DNA of 61,633 nucleotides from Pseudolabrys sp. (GTDB lineage: Bacteria; Pseudomonadota; Alphaproteobacteria; Rhizobiales; Xanthobacteraceae): the NCBI GenBank assembly GCA_022843325.1, contig JALHNV010000011.1, positions 1 through 61,633 of the forward strand, in the 5' to 3' direction. Shown piece after piece: positions 26,459-36,473 of the stretch (positions are counted from its first letter, which is position 1; every line of letters starts with the position of its first letter). A program made the translations under genes and the position numbers. The notes below the pieces were generated by a model. It was not told the origin of the DNA. It searched no databases and saw nothing but the letters and a program-made list of their open reading frames with translations.

Positions 26459-27274
26459 TCAGAAATCCGTCAGCCCGAGCACATCCATCATCGAATAGAG
26501 GCCCGGCTTCTGCTGGCGTGCCCAGGCCGCGGCATGCAGCGCGCCGCGGGCGAAGATCATGCGATCCTCCGCCCGGTGCACCAGTTCGATCCGCTCGGCC
26601 TGCCCGGCGAAGATCACGCTGTGCTCGCCGACCACACTGCCGCCGCGCAACGTCGCAAATCCGATATCGCCCGGCTTGCGCGCACCGGTATGGCCATCGC
26701 GGACGACGTCCTTGTTCTTGGCGAGATTGATGCCGCGGCCCTCCGCTGCCGCCTGCCCCAGCAACAGCGCAGTGCCGGAGGGTGCATCGACCTTCTGGTT
26801 ATGATGCATTTCGAGAATTTCAATATCGAAGGCGGCATCGAGCGTCTTGGCGACGCGCCGGGTCAGCGCCGCCAGCAGATTGACGCCGAGGCTCATGTTG
26901 CCGGATTTGACGATGACGGCCTTCTTGGCGGCTTCCCTGATCGCCGCCTCGTCGTCCGCGCTCAGGCCGGTGGTGCCGATGATGTGCACCTTGCCAGCCT
27001 TGGCGGCCTGCGCAGCGAAAGCCAGTGTGGCCGCCGGCGCGGTGAAGTCGATAATGCCGTCGGCCTTGTCCAGCAGCGCCTGGGCGTCGCCGGCGAGCTT
27101 CACGCCGTTCTCGCCGAGGCCGGCCAGTTGACCGGCGTCCCAGCCGATCAGCGGCGAGCGTGCGTCTTCCAGCGCCCCTGCGAGGGTGAATTCCTTGCTG
27201 TCGGCGATGGCCTTGACCAGCGTGCGGCCCATCCGCCCGCCGGCACCGGCGATCACAAGCCGCATCTCGGCCAT
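26459..27274 (-). CDS. dapB: 4-hydroxy-tetrahydrodipicolinate reductase
   Basis: DapB makes tetrahydrodipicolinate for lysine and meso-diaminopimelate. The 271-residue protein has the dinucleotide-binding [11 protein letters not shown] (residues 9-19), the VDFTxP-like IIDFTAPA (75-81) and the active-site [15 protein letters not shown] (155-169; His157, His158, Lys161). GGGAG nine bases upstream supports the ATG at 27274; a second ATG is three codons in. Its promoter must lie in the AT-rich gap to its right. No other dap genes are in the window. Confidence 0.97.
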   Translation of the reverse strand: MAEMRLVIAGAGGRMGRTLVKAIADSKEFTLAGALEDARSPLIGWDAGQLAGLGENGVKLAGDAQALLDKADGIIDFTAPAATLAFAAQAAKAGKVHIIGTTGLSADDEAAIREAAKKAVIVKSGNMSLGVNLLAALTRRVAKTLDAAFDIEILEMHHNQKVDAPSGTALLLGQAAAEGRGINLAKNKDVVRDGHTGARKPGDIGFATLRGGSVVGEHSVIFAGQAERIELVHRAEDRMIFARGALHAAAWARQQKPGLYSMMDVLGLTDF

Positions 27275-27845
27275 GGTTCAAAACTCCCGGACTGATGTTT
27301 TGGGTATAGCGGGTTTAGGTGCTTGCCAAAGCACCGCCAGTCGACTTCGTAGTGGAAAGTAGTGAACGAGAAACAAAAAGCGTTTCCAGCCGTCGAAAAT
27401 CGTTGATTCCCCAGCACTTATCGGCGGAAGTCTTAATTACGATCAAAAATTTTAGCGTTGCATGAATGACTTATCGGCTAAGCAAGCTCAATGAGGCCGA
27501 AAAAAGTAAGGTCACATTATTGGAATTTTAGTGCCTGCCGTTATGTGCGGTGTAAGCGCTTGAAGAATATATAGTTATTTTGCGCGAATCTTCTGCTGCG
27601 CTTTACCAAAAGTAAAACAAAACGTAGGTATGCCCAATTTCGGCAGATTTCTGCCACAACGTCCTAAACCAATTTTTTTATAAATTCCAGATACTTAGAC
27701 CTTTGTTCCATCTATACAGATTCTCTTTCGAGTTGGCTGGAAAATTAACTGTCAAGCGCTATCTTCCGTGTGTATTACAAATTAATTGAGCCGTCGGCAC
27801 CAGATCGGTACCGCTGCGGACTCGCACGACTCGGGAGCAGGGCAC
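27275..27845. other. AT-rich non-coding region, left flank of an accessory island
   Basis: These 571 bases hold no credible gene. From about 27350 the composition turns strongly AT-rich (runs such as AAACAAAAAG, ATTTTTTTATAAATT, AATATATAGTTATTT), unlike the rest of the window. The dapB promoter should be near 27300. A TATTAC at 27773-27778 could be the -10 for the small gene at 27846, but the -35 is poor. No tRNA, transposase remnant or direct-repeat boundary could be identified by eye. The region looks like a horizontally acquired segment. Confidence 0.6.
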
Positions 27846-28049
27846 ATGACATCCGCGCACGAAAACTCGCTAGAGTACGTGCCGATTACCGGTAGAGGCG
27901 TAACGGCACTTGATAACAGAAAAGAACACAACAATAACAGCCCAGTCGAGGTTGCCAGTCTCCGTGCGAGCATCGATAAAGTAAAGGAGCGCAACTTTAA
28001 GTCGCTTTTGAACTTGGCCGCGGCAGCGAAGAAGCTGGCACGCGGCTAA
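27846..28049 (+). CDS. Small protein of unknown function in AT-rich island
   Basis: The 67-residue predicted protein is polar in its first half (NNNSPVEV) and ends in a basic amphipathic helix (SIDKVKERNFKSLLNLAAAAKKLARG). GGAG lies eight bases before the ATG at 27846. No signal peptide or known domain is visible. It precedes the 201-residue gene by 39 bases on the same strand, so a two-gene operon is likely. Base composition is lower in GC than the housekeeping neighbours. I do not recognise it. A small partner protein, for instance an antitoxin-like or adaptor protein, is only one possibility. Confidence 0.5.
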   Translation: MTSAHENSLEYVPITGRGVTALDNRKEHNNNSPVEVASLRASIDKVKERNFKSLLNLAAAAKKLARG

Positions 28050-28088
28050 CGCGCAGTCTGGGGAGTGCGCGGGTTGGGGGGTAATTGC

Positions 28089-28694
28089 TTGAGCAAAATA
28101 CCTGTGCCTGAAAGCACAATCACGGACCGTACCAAGCTTTTACTCGATCACGCGAAAGAACTGATTGCAGCCGGAACGCTTCCTGCTGGAGTCGTCGAAA
28201 TCCGCGAACATCGATTCAAGCACATTTGTGAAGGATATTTCCTTCTAAATTGGGCCTACAAAGATTGGCGGATCGAGGATGGTCATTTCACGGAGTTGCC
28301 GAAGGTAGCGGCGCTCCAATGTTTGACCATTTCTCGTTATCAGCCGTTCTTTCCTTTGAAAACGCCGGTTGATGAAGCGAACATCGTCGAATTAAAGCCT
28401 AACGAAATTTTTGCATTTTCGTACGCCCTCGGGATATTGGGTGTGGAATTTGAGGCAGATACGCCGGAGAAAATCGACTTTTGGCTTCGGGTTCTTGACG
28501 TAATATCTACCGCTAGGATTCAAACGCTAGAAACTTATTCGGTCGACAAATCCGCTAAAATTAGTCAGCCGCTGTCCTATTATAGAGATCAGATCACATC
28601 GATCCACCCGGACGACAAAGGAACTATCAGCGCTCTAATTTGCATTTTTGAACTGATGTCCAAAAAGCGCACCGATCTCGGCATCACTCACTAG
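28089..28694 (+). CDS. Unrecognised 201-residue protein in AT-rich island
   Basis: From a TTG at 28089 the protein begins MSKIPVPESTITDRTK. It is mainly helical, soluble and without a signal peptide; segments include TKLLLDHAKELIAAG, IFAFSYALGILGVEF and FWLRVLDVISTARIQTLETY. There are no catalytic motifs I recognise. The GGGGGG run seven bases before the TTG can serve as ribosome binding site. In-frame GTG 28065 and TTG 28074 are alternatives, the latter also with a well-spaced GGGGAG. Codon use is AT-rich (TTT, AAA, ATT common), pointing to transfer. It probably forms an operon with the 67-residue gene. Function unknown. Confidence 0.6.
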   Translation: MSKIPVPESTITDRTKLLLDHAKELIAAGTLPAGVVEIREHRFKHICEGYFLLNWAYKDWRIEDGHFTELPKVAALQCLTISRYQPFFPLKTPVDEANIVELKPNEIFAFSYALGILGVEFEADTPEKIDFWLRVLDVISTARIQTLETYSVDKSAKISQPLSYYRDQITSIHPDDKGTISALICIFELMSKKRTDLGITH

Positions 28695-28719
28695 AATTGG
28701 GCTTGGCTGCTGTTGGTTG

Positions 28720-28738
28720 TCCAAAGTCTCTCTTTGGA
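28720..28738 (+). terminator. Weak hairpin after the island genes
   Basis: TCCAAAG / CTTTGGA form a 7-bp stem with a TCTCT loop, 26 bases after the end of the 201-residue gene. There is no T-run, so termination is only suggested. Confidence 0.3.
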
Positions 28739-28839
28739 TGGCCTTGTCCGATCGGTATCGCAACCATTTTGAGCGCCTCATTAAACCGGCCAGAAGCCCC
28801 GGTCGCAGTCGTTGTGTAAGTAGGGTGTAGTCAGCCGGC

Positions 28840-29142
28840 CTAGGGCTGCTCGCCGTCGTAGCCTTCGATAATGATGATATCGGCCACCGCATTCGCCTGC
28901 CGTATCTTGATATTGGCCTGGTATTCGGGCGACCGGTAGCAGGCCAGTGCCGCGGCATAATCAGGGAATTCGATCACCACATTGCGCGACCGGGCCGTGC
29001 CCTCGGGCGCCTCGAATTTGCCGCCACGGACGACAAAGCGGCCGCCGAACTTCTTGAAGATCGCCGGGTTGGCCGCCGCGTAGGGTTTGTAGCCGTCCTC
29101 ATTGGACACATCGACGCGCGCGATCCAGTAGCCTTTCGCCAT
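28840..29142 (-). CDS. DUF1330 family protein
   Basis: The 100-residue protein is a ferredoxin-like dimeric alpha-beta barrel of the DUF1330 type. MAKGYWIARVDV and YKPYAAANPAIFKKFGGRFVVRGG form the first half; FPDYAAALACYRSPEYQANIKIR and a final ADIIIIEGYDG complete it. The family is common in Hyphomicrobiales and its function is not established. It lies 10 bases downstream of pyrF on the same strand and is probably the last gene of the FMN reductase-pyrF-DUF1330 unit. High GC marks the end of the AT-rich island. Confidence 0.9.
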   Translation of the reverse strand: MAKGYWIARVDVSNEDGYKPYAAANPAIFKKFGGRFVVRGGKFEAPEGTARSRNVVIEFPDYAAALACYRSPEYQANIKIRQANAVADIIIIEGYDGEQP

Positions 29143-29152
29143 GCCGCTCCCC

Positions 29153-29881
29153 TCAGGTTATGGCCTGCTTCATCTCGGTGAAGATGGCCTCCGCCGCCGC
29201 TTTCGGATCGGCGGCCTCGACGATCGGCCGGCCGATCACCAGATAATCGGCGCCGGCGGCGATCGCCCTGGCCGGTGTCATGACCCGCTTCTGGTCGCCG
29301 GCGGCAGCGCCGGCCGGACGGATGCCCGGCGTCACCAGCGCCATCGACGGGCCGACCAGCTTGCGCAGATTGGCGGCCTCTTCGGCGGAGCACACCAGGC
29401 CATCGACGCCGAGATCGCGCGCCTGACCTGCGCGTTGGGCGACCAAGGCACTGACGCCGAGCTTGGAGCCGGCCGCAAACAAATCGGCGTCATCATAGGA
29501 CGTCAGCACCGTCACCGCGAGAATGCGCAGCGACGCGCCGCGCTTGGCCTCGACCGCCGCCTTCATGGTCTGCGGATAGGCATGCACGGTGAGGAACGTG
29601 GCGCCGACTTTCGCAACGCTCTCGACGCCTTTGGCGACGGTGTTGCCGATATCGTGCAGCTTGAGATCGAGAAACACCTTCTTGCCGGCGCCGATCAGGC
29701 TCTCGGCAAATGACAGGCCGCCGGCGAAGGCGAGCTGATAGCCGATCTTGTAAAACGTCACGGAATCGCCGAGGCGCGCGACCATCGCTTCGGCCTCTTT
29801 CACCGTCGGCAGGTCGAGCGCGACGATCATCCGGTCGCGGGCGTTTACTTCCTTTGGTCCGTTCATGCCATCAGCCTTCAT
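29153..29881 (-). CDS. pyrF: Orotidine 5'-phosphate decarboxylase
   Basis: PyrF makes UMP in the last step of de novo pyrimidine synthesis. The 242-residue TIM barrel shows MIVALDLPT (residues 18-26), [13 protein letters not shown] (the D-x-K-x-x-D catalytic set, near 70-82), VTPGIRP (near 183) and [11 protein letters not shown] (near 210). The start at 29881 overlaps the upstream reductase stop by four bases; an in-frame ATG five codons later is possible. The N-terminal 15 residues are extra to the barrel. Confidence 0.96.
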   Translation of the reverse strand: MKADGMNGPKEVNARDRMIVALDLPTVKEAEAMVARLGDSVTFYKIGYQLAFAGGLSFAESLIGAGKKVFLDLKLHDIGNTVAKGVESVAKVGATFLTVHAYPQTMKAAVEAKRGASLRILAVTVLTSYDDADLFAAGSKLGVSALVAQRAGQARDLGVDGLVCSAEEAANLRKLVGPSMALVTPGIRPAGAAAGDQKRVMTPARAIAAGADYLVIGRPIVEAADPKAAAEAIFTEMKQAIT

Positions 29882-30456
29882 GCGAATAGTCTTGCCATGT
29901 CCGCCAGCCGCGCGAGCTGCGCCCGCAGCAGATTAGCGGTGCGGAGTTCGATGATGTTGTCCATGTCGTCGAAGGCCTGGTCGGCCTGCTGCACCGCCAC
30001 CTGCTCCGGAATGACCAGCGCGCCGCAGCCGAGCTCGAGGATCTGCCGCAGCGCCATCAGCGAGCGCAAGCCGCCGGTGCGCTCCGGCGAGGCGGCGCTG
30101 ATGGCGAAAACGCGGTTTCTGAACGCGGCGTACAGCGGGTCGTTGCGTTCGCGCACACGCGACACCCAGTCGATGGCGTTCTTGAGCAGCGGCGTGACCG
30201 AGGCGGAATATTCCGGACTGGCGATGAACACGCCCTGATGCGCCATGATCATCTGCTTCAGCTTGACCGCGTTGGCGGGCAGATCGCGCGCCTCGAGATC
30301 GGCGTCATAGATCGGCAGCGGGTAATCCTGCAGCGAGATACGCGTCACGTCGGCGTCGATCAGCGTCAGTTCCTTGGCCGCCAGCGCCGCCAGCCGGGCG
30401 TTTTGCGATCCGGCCCGGATCGAGCCCGGGATCACCAGTATCTTCGGATTGGGCAT
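29878..30456 (-). CDS. NAD(P)H-dependent FMN reductase family protein
   Basis: The 192-residue flavodoxin-fold protein carries the FMN phosphate-binding loop [14 protein letters not shown] (about 9-22), [11 protein letters not shown] (near 42), and [18 protein letters not shown] (near 80-97), the hallmark of the NADPH-dependent FMN reductase/ArsH-like family. Members reduce quinones, azo compounds or chromate; the substrate here is unknown. I chose the ATG at 30456, ten bases after GAGGAG; an in-frame GTG at 30465 sits too close to it. Its stop overlaps the pyrF start, so the two are coupled. Confidence 0.88.
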   Translation of the reverse strand: MPNPKILVIPGSIRAGSQNARLAALAAKELTLIDADVTRISLQDYPLPIYDADLEARDLPANAVKLKQMIMAHQGVFIASPEYSASVTPLLKNAIDWVSRVRERNDPLYAAFRNRVFAISAASPERTGGLRSLMALRQILELGCGALVIPEQVAVQQADQAFDDMDNIIELRTANLLRAQLARLADMARLFA

Positions 30457-30600
30457 CGGCGGCACTCCTCGCGCCCGCCCTGAATAACATGCGATCCATC
30501 GCCCGTCATTCCGGGACGCACGCGCACGCCCAATGGCAAATGCGGGAGCAAAGTGCGCTCAGCCCCGGATTGACTCTGTGAGGGATAGCGAAAGCCGGCG

Positions 30601-31203
30601 TTACTTGCCGCGATAGATCCAGACGCGGGCCGGCGGCAGATTCATCCAGATCAGCTCGGAGGACTCAGCCTTGATGCCGGTATGCGCCTTCGGAATCGGC
30701 GCGCTCATGGCGTAGGTGAACTGAATGAAGGGGGCGCCCGGCTTCAGCAGGTTCATCGCATCGCCGATCAGGCGCAGCCGCGTGCGCAGCGGCTTGGTCA
30801 CCAGCGGCAGGCCGGACACCATCGCGGCCGCCGGTTCGCGCACGAACGTCTCCAGCAGGCCGCGCAGGCGATAGGCATCGCCCTGCACCACCGTCGCGGC
30901 CGGATAGCGGGCGCGCAGCAGGGCGCAGAAGTCGGGATTGAATTCGACGAGGATCAAGCGGGACGGATCGATGCCGCGCTTGACCAGCGCTTCCGTGACC
31001 GGGCCGGTGCCGGGCCCAAGCTCAATCACCGGACCGCTCGACGCCGGATCGACGTAGCTCGCCATGGTGCGGGCGAGCGCCTTGCTGGACGGCATCACGG
31101 CGCCGGTCGACAGCGGCTTTTCGATCCACGAACGAATGAACTGAACCTGGTCGTCGAGACGCAGGTTCTTCTTTTCGGCGCGCGCTAGTGAATGTGAGGG
31201 CAT
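30601..31203 (-). CDS. pmtA: Phosphatidylethanolamine N-methyltransferase PmtA
   Basis: The 200-residue soluble methyltransferase has SAM motif I VIELGPGTGPVTEAL (about 59-73), LILVEFNPDFCALLRARYP (near 83) and a hydrophobic IQFTYAMSAPIP stretch, matching the rhizobial PmtA family. These enzymes methylate phosphatidylethanolamine toward phosphatidylcholine, needed in rhizobia for normal membranes and symbiosis. In Bradyrhizobium japonicum pmtA is known beside dnaJ, and here it follows dnaJ by 84 bases on the same strand, supporting the call. The ATG at 31203 gives the normal start. A KsgA/Dim1-like rRNA methyltransferase is less likely because of its size and lack of the C-terminal domain. 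Confidence 0.88.
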   Translation of the reverse strand: MPSHSLARAEKKNLRLDDQVQFIRSWIEKPLSTGAVMPSSKALARTMASYVDPASSGPVIELGPGTGPVTEALVKRGIDPSRLILVEFNPDFCALLRARYPAATVVQGDAYRLRGLLETFVREPAAAMVSGLPLVTKPLRTRLRLIGDAMNLLKPGAPFIQFTYAMSAPIPKAHTGIKAESSELIWMNLPPARVWIYRGK

Positions 31204-31287
31204 TGCTGCGGGATCACGCCTTGATGCGGGTGGAAACAAGCCCGCGCCTCTCACGGGTATAGGGCGCGGGGCGAAGGGTCAAGATGG

Positions 31288-32436
31288 CTACTCCGAATGG
31301 CTGCCGCGGGTTCCCATTCCGTCGAGAAAGTCTTTGACTTTATTGAAGAATCCGGACGACTCCGGTTGCGTATCCTGGGACGACAGTTTTTCGAACTCGG
31401 CCAGCAATTCGCGCTGACGTTTGCTCAGGTTCTGCGGCGTTTCGACCGTTACTTGAACGTACATGTCGCCGCTTTGTTTCGACCGCAGCACCGGCATGCC
31501 CTTGCCGGACAGGCGGAAACGCCGGCCGGTCTGGGTGCCGCCGGGAACCTTGACCCGGGCCGTGCTGCCGTCGATCGCCGGCACCTCGAAATCGCCGCCC
31601 AGCGCCGCCGTACCCATCGAAATCGGTACCCGGCAGTGCAGGTCGGCGCCATCGCGCTGGAAAAATTCGTGCGGGGCCAGGGAGAGGAAAATATAGAGGT
31701 CGCCGGGCGGTCCGCCGCGCACGCCGGCCTCGCCCTCGCCGGCGAGACGGATGCGGGTTCCGTCCTCGACGCCGGGCGGAATATTGACCGAGAGCATGCG
31801 CTCGCGCGTGGTCCGGCCGGCGCCTTCACAAGACTGGCATGGATCTTCGATCATTTGACCGCGGCCCTGACACACCGGGCAGGTGCGCTCCAGCGTGAAG
31901 AAGCCCTGGGCGTGCCTGATCTTGCCGGCGCCGCCGCAGTGCTGGCACGCTTTCGGCTTGGTGCCCGGCTTGGCGCCGGTGCCGGAGCAGGTTTCGCAGG
32001 TCACTGAGGTCGGGATGCGGATCTGCGCGGTCTTGCCGCCGAACGCGTCCTCAAGGGTGATTTCCATGTTGTAGCGCAGGTCAGAGCCGCGCTCGCGCCC
32101 GTTGCCGCGGCCGGCACGCCGCCCGCCGGCCATGCCGAACAGGTCGTCGAAGATGTCGGAGAACGACGAGGCGAAGTCGGCGCCGAAGCCCGGCCCCCCG
32201 CCACCGCCCTGCTCGAACGCGGCATGGCCAAAGCGGTCATAGGCGGCGCGCTTGTCGCCGTCCTTGAGCACATCATAGGCCTCGCTGAGTTCCTTGAACT
32301 TGTGCTCGCAGTCGGCGTTGCCGGGATTGCGATCCGGATGGTGCTGCATCGCCAGCTTGCGATAGGCGGCTTTCAGCTCGACTTCGGTGCAGGTCTGCGA
32401 GACGCCAAGAATCTCGTAGTAGTCGCGTTTGGACAT
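31288..32436 (-). CDS. dnaJ: Chaperone protein DnaJ
   Basis: The 382-residue co-chaperone stimulates DnaK ATPase activity and delivers clients. It has the J domain with HPD at residues 33-35 and a Gly/Phe-rich linker ([16 protein letters not shown]). Four zinc-finger repeats are intact ([32 protein letters not shown]), followed by the C-terminal client-binding domains. It follows dnaK by 148 bases on the same strand, and an inverted repeat fills this gap. AGGAAG before its ATG lies at the very edge of the repeat arm. Confidence 0.98.
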   Translation of the reverse strand: MSKRDYYEILGVSQTCTEVELKAAYRKLAMQHHPDRNPGNADCEHKFKELSEAYDVLKDGDKRAAYDRFGHAAFEQGGGGGPGFGADFASSFSDIFDDLFGMAGGRRAGRGNGRERGSDLRYNMEITLEDAFGGKTAQIRIPTSVTCETCSGTGAKPGTKPKACQHCGGAGKIRHAQGFFTLERTCPVCQGRGQMIEDPCQSCEGAGRTTRERMLSVNIPPGVEDGTRIRLAGEGEAGVRGGPPGDLYIFLSLAPHEFFQRDGADLHCRVPISMGTAALGGDFEVPAIDGSTARVKVPGGTQTGRRFRLSGKGMPVLRSKQSGDMYVQVTVETPQNLSKRQRELLAEFEKLSSQDTQPESSGFFNKVKDFLDGMGTRGSHSE

Positions 32437-32446
32437 TCTCTACTTC

Positions 32447-32563
32447 CTCGTCCTGAGGGGCGATCTGAAAGATCGCGTCTCGAAGGACGAAGCCCCGATT
32501 GATAGGCCGCGAACAAAATGGCCCCCATCCTTCGAGACGCGCTGTGCGCTCCTCAGGATGAGG
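32447..32563. repeat. Inverted repeat between dnaK and dnaJ, family C
   Basis: The left arm CCTCGTCCTGAGGGGCGATC extends to CGTCTCGAAGGACG. The right arm CATCCTTCGAGACGCGCTGT extends to GCGCTCCTCAGGATGAGG. The two are imperfect reverse complements, so the dnaKJ transcript could fold into a long hairpin here. The left arm begins at the base where the dnaJ Shine-Dalgarno (CTTCCT on this strand, 32442-32447) ends. Confidence 0.8.
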
Positions 32564-32584
32564 GCCATGGTGTGGCTCCGGCCG

Positions 32585-34510
<1,926 letters not shown>

Positions 34511-34645
34511 GTTCTTCCTCTTTTATTTGCGGCAGGCCGGCCGGGCCACTTGGCGCCCGTATGGGATCGTCCACGGCTCATCCGCAGACCCCCTATCCAG
34601 CCCCCTGGATACACGATTGCCCGCGTCATCCGCGGTGCAAGGCTC

Positions 34646-34673
34646 ATATAGGAGGGCCCCGGGGGGCCGCAAG
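34646..34673 (-). promoter_or_regulatory. Sigma-32 (RpoH)-type heat-shock promoter of dnaK
   Basis: On the minus strand CTTGCGG (34673-34667) and CCTATATG (around 34652-34645) are separated by a GC-rich 16-base spacer. This matches alphaproteobacterial RpoH promoters (CTTG..., C-TATAT). It lies about 135 bases upstream of the dnaK ATG and would leave a leader of about 125 bases. No CIRCE element is present. Confidence 0.65.
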
Positions 34674-34846
34674 ACGCAAGTGTGGCAGAGTGTTGCAGCA
34701 AGGGGCGGCCCCGGGCCCCACCCCCCGCTCATCGACCCCGGATTTGACTGCGGCGAGCGGCTGCCATTGCCGCGCGCCACGTCCGCGCCTAAGTCGTCCG
34801 GCAGACCACTGTTCGACCCTTCCCGGCGGCTTCCTGAAAGTAGCGC

Positions 34847-35791
34847 ATGCCCATGTCGCGCCGATCGACCTTTGTTCTCGTGGCTGCCCTGGTTGTGGCG
34901 AGTGCCTCAGCGCTGCCTGCGGCGGCCGAACCGGTGTACCCTGCCGGTCTGCGCATCGGACTTGAGCCGGTGGGCAAACTGGTGCCGAGTCAGCGATTCC
35001 CCGGATTCGAGGACGCCGACCGTAAAGTCGCGGTCACCGTGGTCGAACTGCCCGGGATTGCCTACGCGGAACTGGAACGTTCAGCCTTGGCCAAGGACCA
35101 GCCCGGCGTCGATGGCGTGGAGCACGAAAAATTCTCCTTCAGCGGCGGCAACGGCGTTCTCGTCAGCGGCCAGTCCACCCAGGACGGAGTGGCATCGAGA
35201 AAATGGATCCTGCTGGCGGCGGGCACTCCGGAGCAGGACGTCACCATGCTGATCAACGTCCATGTGCCGGAGGACGCGCGCGATGTCTATACTGACGAAC
35301 TGATCCGCAAGCTGCTCGCCAGCACCACCGTCCGGCGCGCGCCGATCGCCGAGCAGGTCGGCCTGCTGCCCTTCACGCTTGGCAATATGGCTGGTTTTCG
35401 GGTGATGCAGGTGCTGCCGGCTGGCGGAGCGATCCTGACCGACGGGCCGAGCGACGACATCAGCAAACAGCCCTACATGATCGTCACGATCGGACGCGGC
35501 GGACCGGCCAATGCGAGCGATCGGGGCCGCTTCGTCAATGACTTGCTGATGACGACGCCGCTGCGTGAGGTCCGGCTGGAGCTGTCCGAACCGATGCGCC
35601 TCAACGGCCAGCCAGGCTACGAAACGCGGGCCCAAGCCAAAGGCCCGGCTGAGGATCCGGTGGCGCTGGTGCAGTGGGTACGTTTCGGCAGCGGCGGCTT
35701 TATGCGGATTATCGGCGTAGCCCCCAAAGATCAGTGGGACACGCTGTTTCCGCGCTTCCGTGCGGTCCGCGACGGAATCGAAGCCAAATAG
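34847..35791 (+). CDS. Secreted protein of unknown function between dnaK and grpE
   Basis: The 314-residue protein has a signal peptide (about 1-28; LVAALVVASASALPAAAEP). The mature region carries no motif I recognise. Its strands and helices (YPAGLRIGLEPVGKLVPS, TMLINVHVPEDARDVYTDELIRKLLAS, GNMAGFRVMQVLPAGGAILTD, GFMRIIGVAPKDQW) read like a soluble periplasmic two-layer fold conserved in Hyphomicrobiales. It is divergent from dnaK, with a 336-base gap holding the dnaK promoter, and convergent with grpE, three bases apart. In-frame ATG at 34853 is an alternative start. A link to stress response is only positional. Confidence 0.75.
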   Translation: MPMSRRSTFVLVAALVVASASALPAAAEPVYPAGLRIGLEPVGKLVPSQRFPGFEDADRKVAVTVVELPGIAYAELERSALAKDQPGVDGVEHEKFSFSGGNGVLVSGQSTQDGVASRKWILLAAGTPEQDVTMLINVHVPEDARDVYTDELIRKLLASTTVRRAPIAEQVGLLPFTLGNMAGFRVMQVLPAGGAILTDGPSDDISKQPYMIVTIGRGGPANASDRGRFVNDLLMTTPLREVRLELSEPMRLNGQPGYETRAQAKGPAEDPVALVQWVRFGSGGFMRIIGVAPKDQWDTLFPRFRAVRDGIEAK

Positions 35792-35794
35792 CGC

Positions 35795-36394
35795 CTATTG
35801 CGCCGGGCTGTCATTGTCCGGTGCTGCCGGCTTTGCCTTCGGCGCCGCCTTGGCGACCCCGACCAGCGCCGGCCGCAGCATCCGCTCGCCCAGCATGTAG
35901 CCGGCCTGAATCACCTGCGCGACATGGCCCGGTGGCACGTCGGCCTCCGGCACCTCGAACATCGCCTGATGGACGTTCGGATCGAACCGCTCGCCATCGG
36001 GAGAGAATTTCTTGACGCCGTTCTTCTCCAGAACCTTCATCAGTTCGCGCTCGGTCAGCTCGACGCCCTCGATCATCGCCTTCAGCTTGGCATCGGCCGA
36101 GTCGCGCAGCTCCGGGCCGATGGCCTCCAGTGCGCGGTGCATGTTGTCGGCCACCGCCAGCACGTCACGGGCAAAGCCGGAGACGCCATAGACCCGCGCA
36201 TCGGCGATCTCGCGGTCGGTCCGCTTGCGCAGGTTCTCCATGTCGGCGAGCGTGCGCAGCAGCTTGTCCTTGAACTCCGCGGCAGCTTCCAGCGCGGCGG
36301 TTACCTGCTCGGCCGGCACCATCTCGGGCGCGCCAGCGGCGGCATCGCCCTCAGACTTGGCAACGGTGTCGTTATCGGCAGGCTTATCCGTCAT
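35795..36394 (-). CDS. grpE: GrpE nucleotide exchange factor
   Basis: GrpE releases ADP from DnaK. The 199-residue protein has an acidic N-terminus, the long dimerisation helix (AAAEFKDKLLRTLADMENLRKRTDREI, about residues 38-64) and the C-terminal beta-wing (GVKKFSPDGERFDPNVHQAMFEVP, QAGYMLGERMLRPALVGVAK). A Lys/Pro/Ala-rich tail is extra. It lies 79 bases downstream of hrcA on the same strand and probably shares its transcript. Confidence 0.97.
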   Translation of the reverse strand: MTDKPADNDTVAKSEGDAAAGAPEMVPAEQVTAALEAAAEFKDKLLRTLADMENLRKRTDREIADARVYGVSGFARDVLAVADNMHRALEAIGPELRDSADAKLKAMIEGVELTERELMKVLEKNGVKKFSPDGERFDPNVHQAMFEVPEADVPPGHVAQVIQAGYMLGERMLRPALVGVAKAAPKAKPAAPDNDSPAQ

Positions 36395-36473
36395 GATCTC
36401 AATCCGTCCTCAGAAATGTTCGATTGCCCGGGATATCAGGGTTCGCGGCGCAAAAATCAAGCTTTCACGGTGT

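Noticed and set aside
27275-28840. Prophage, IS or tRNA-borne integration at the AT-rich island
   Set aside because: No integrase, transposase, terminal inverted repeats or tRNA fragment is visible. Foreign origin is inferred only from composition.
28635-28958. 107-codon minus-strand frame after the AT-rich island
   Set aside because: It overlaps both the end of the 201-residue gene and the DUF1330 gene; the translation is not protein-like.
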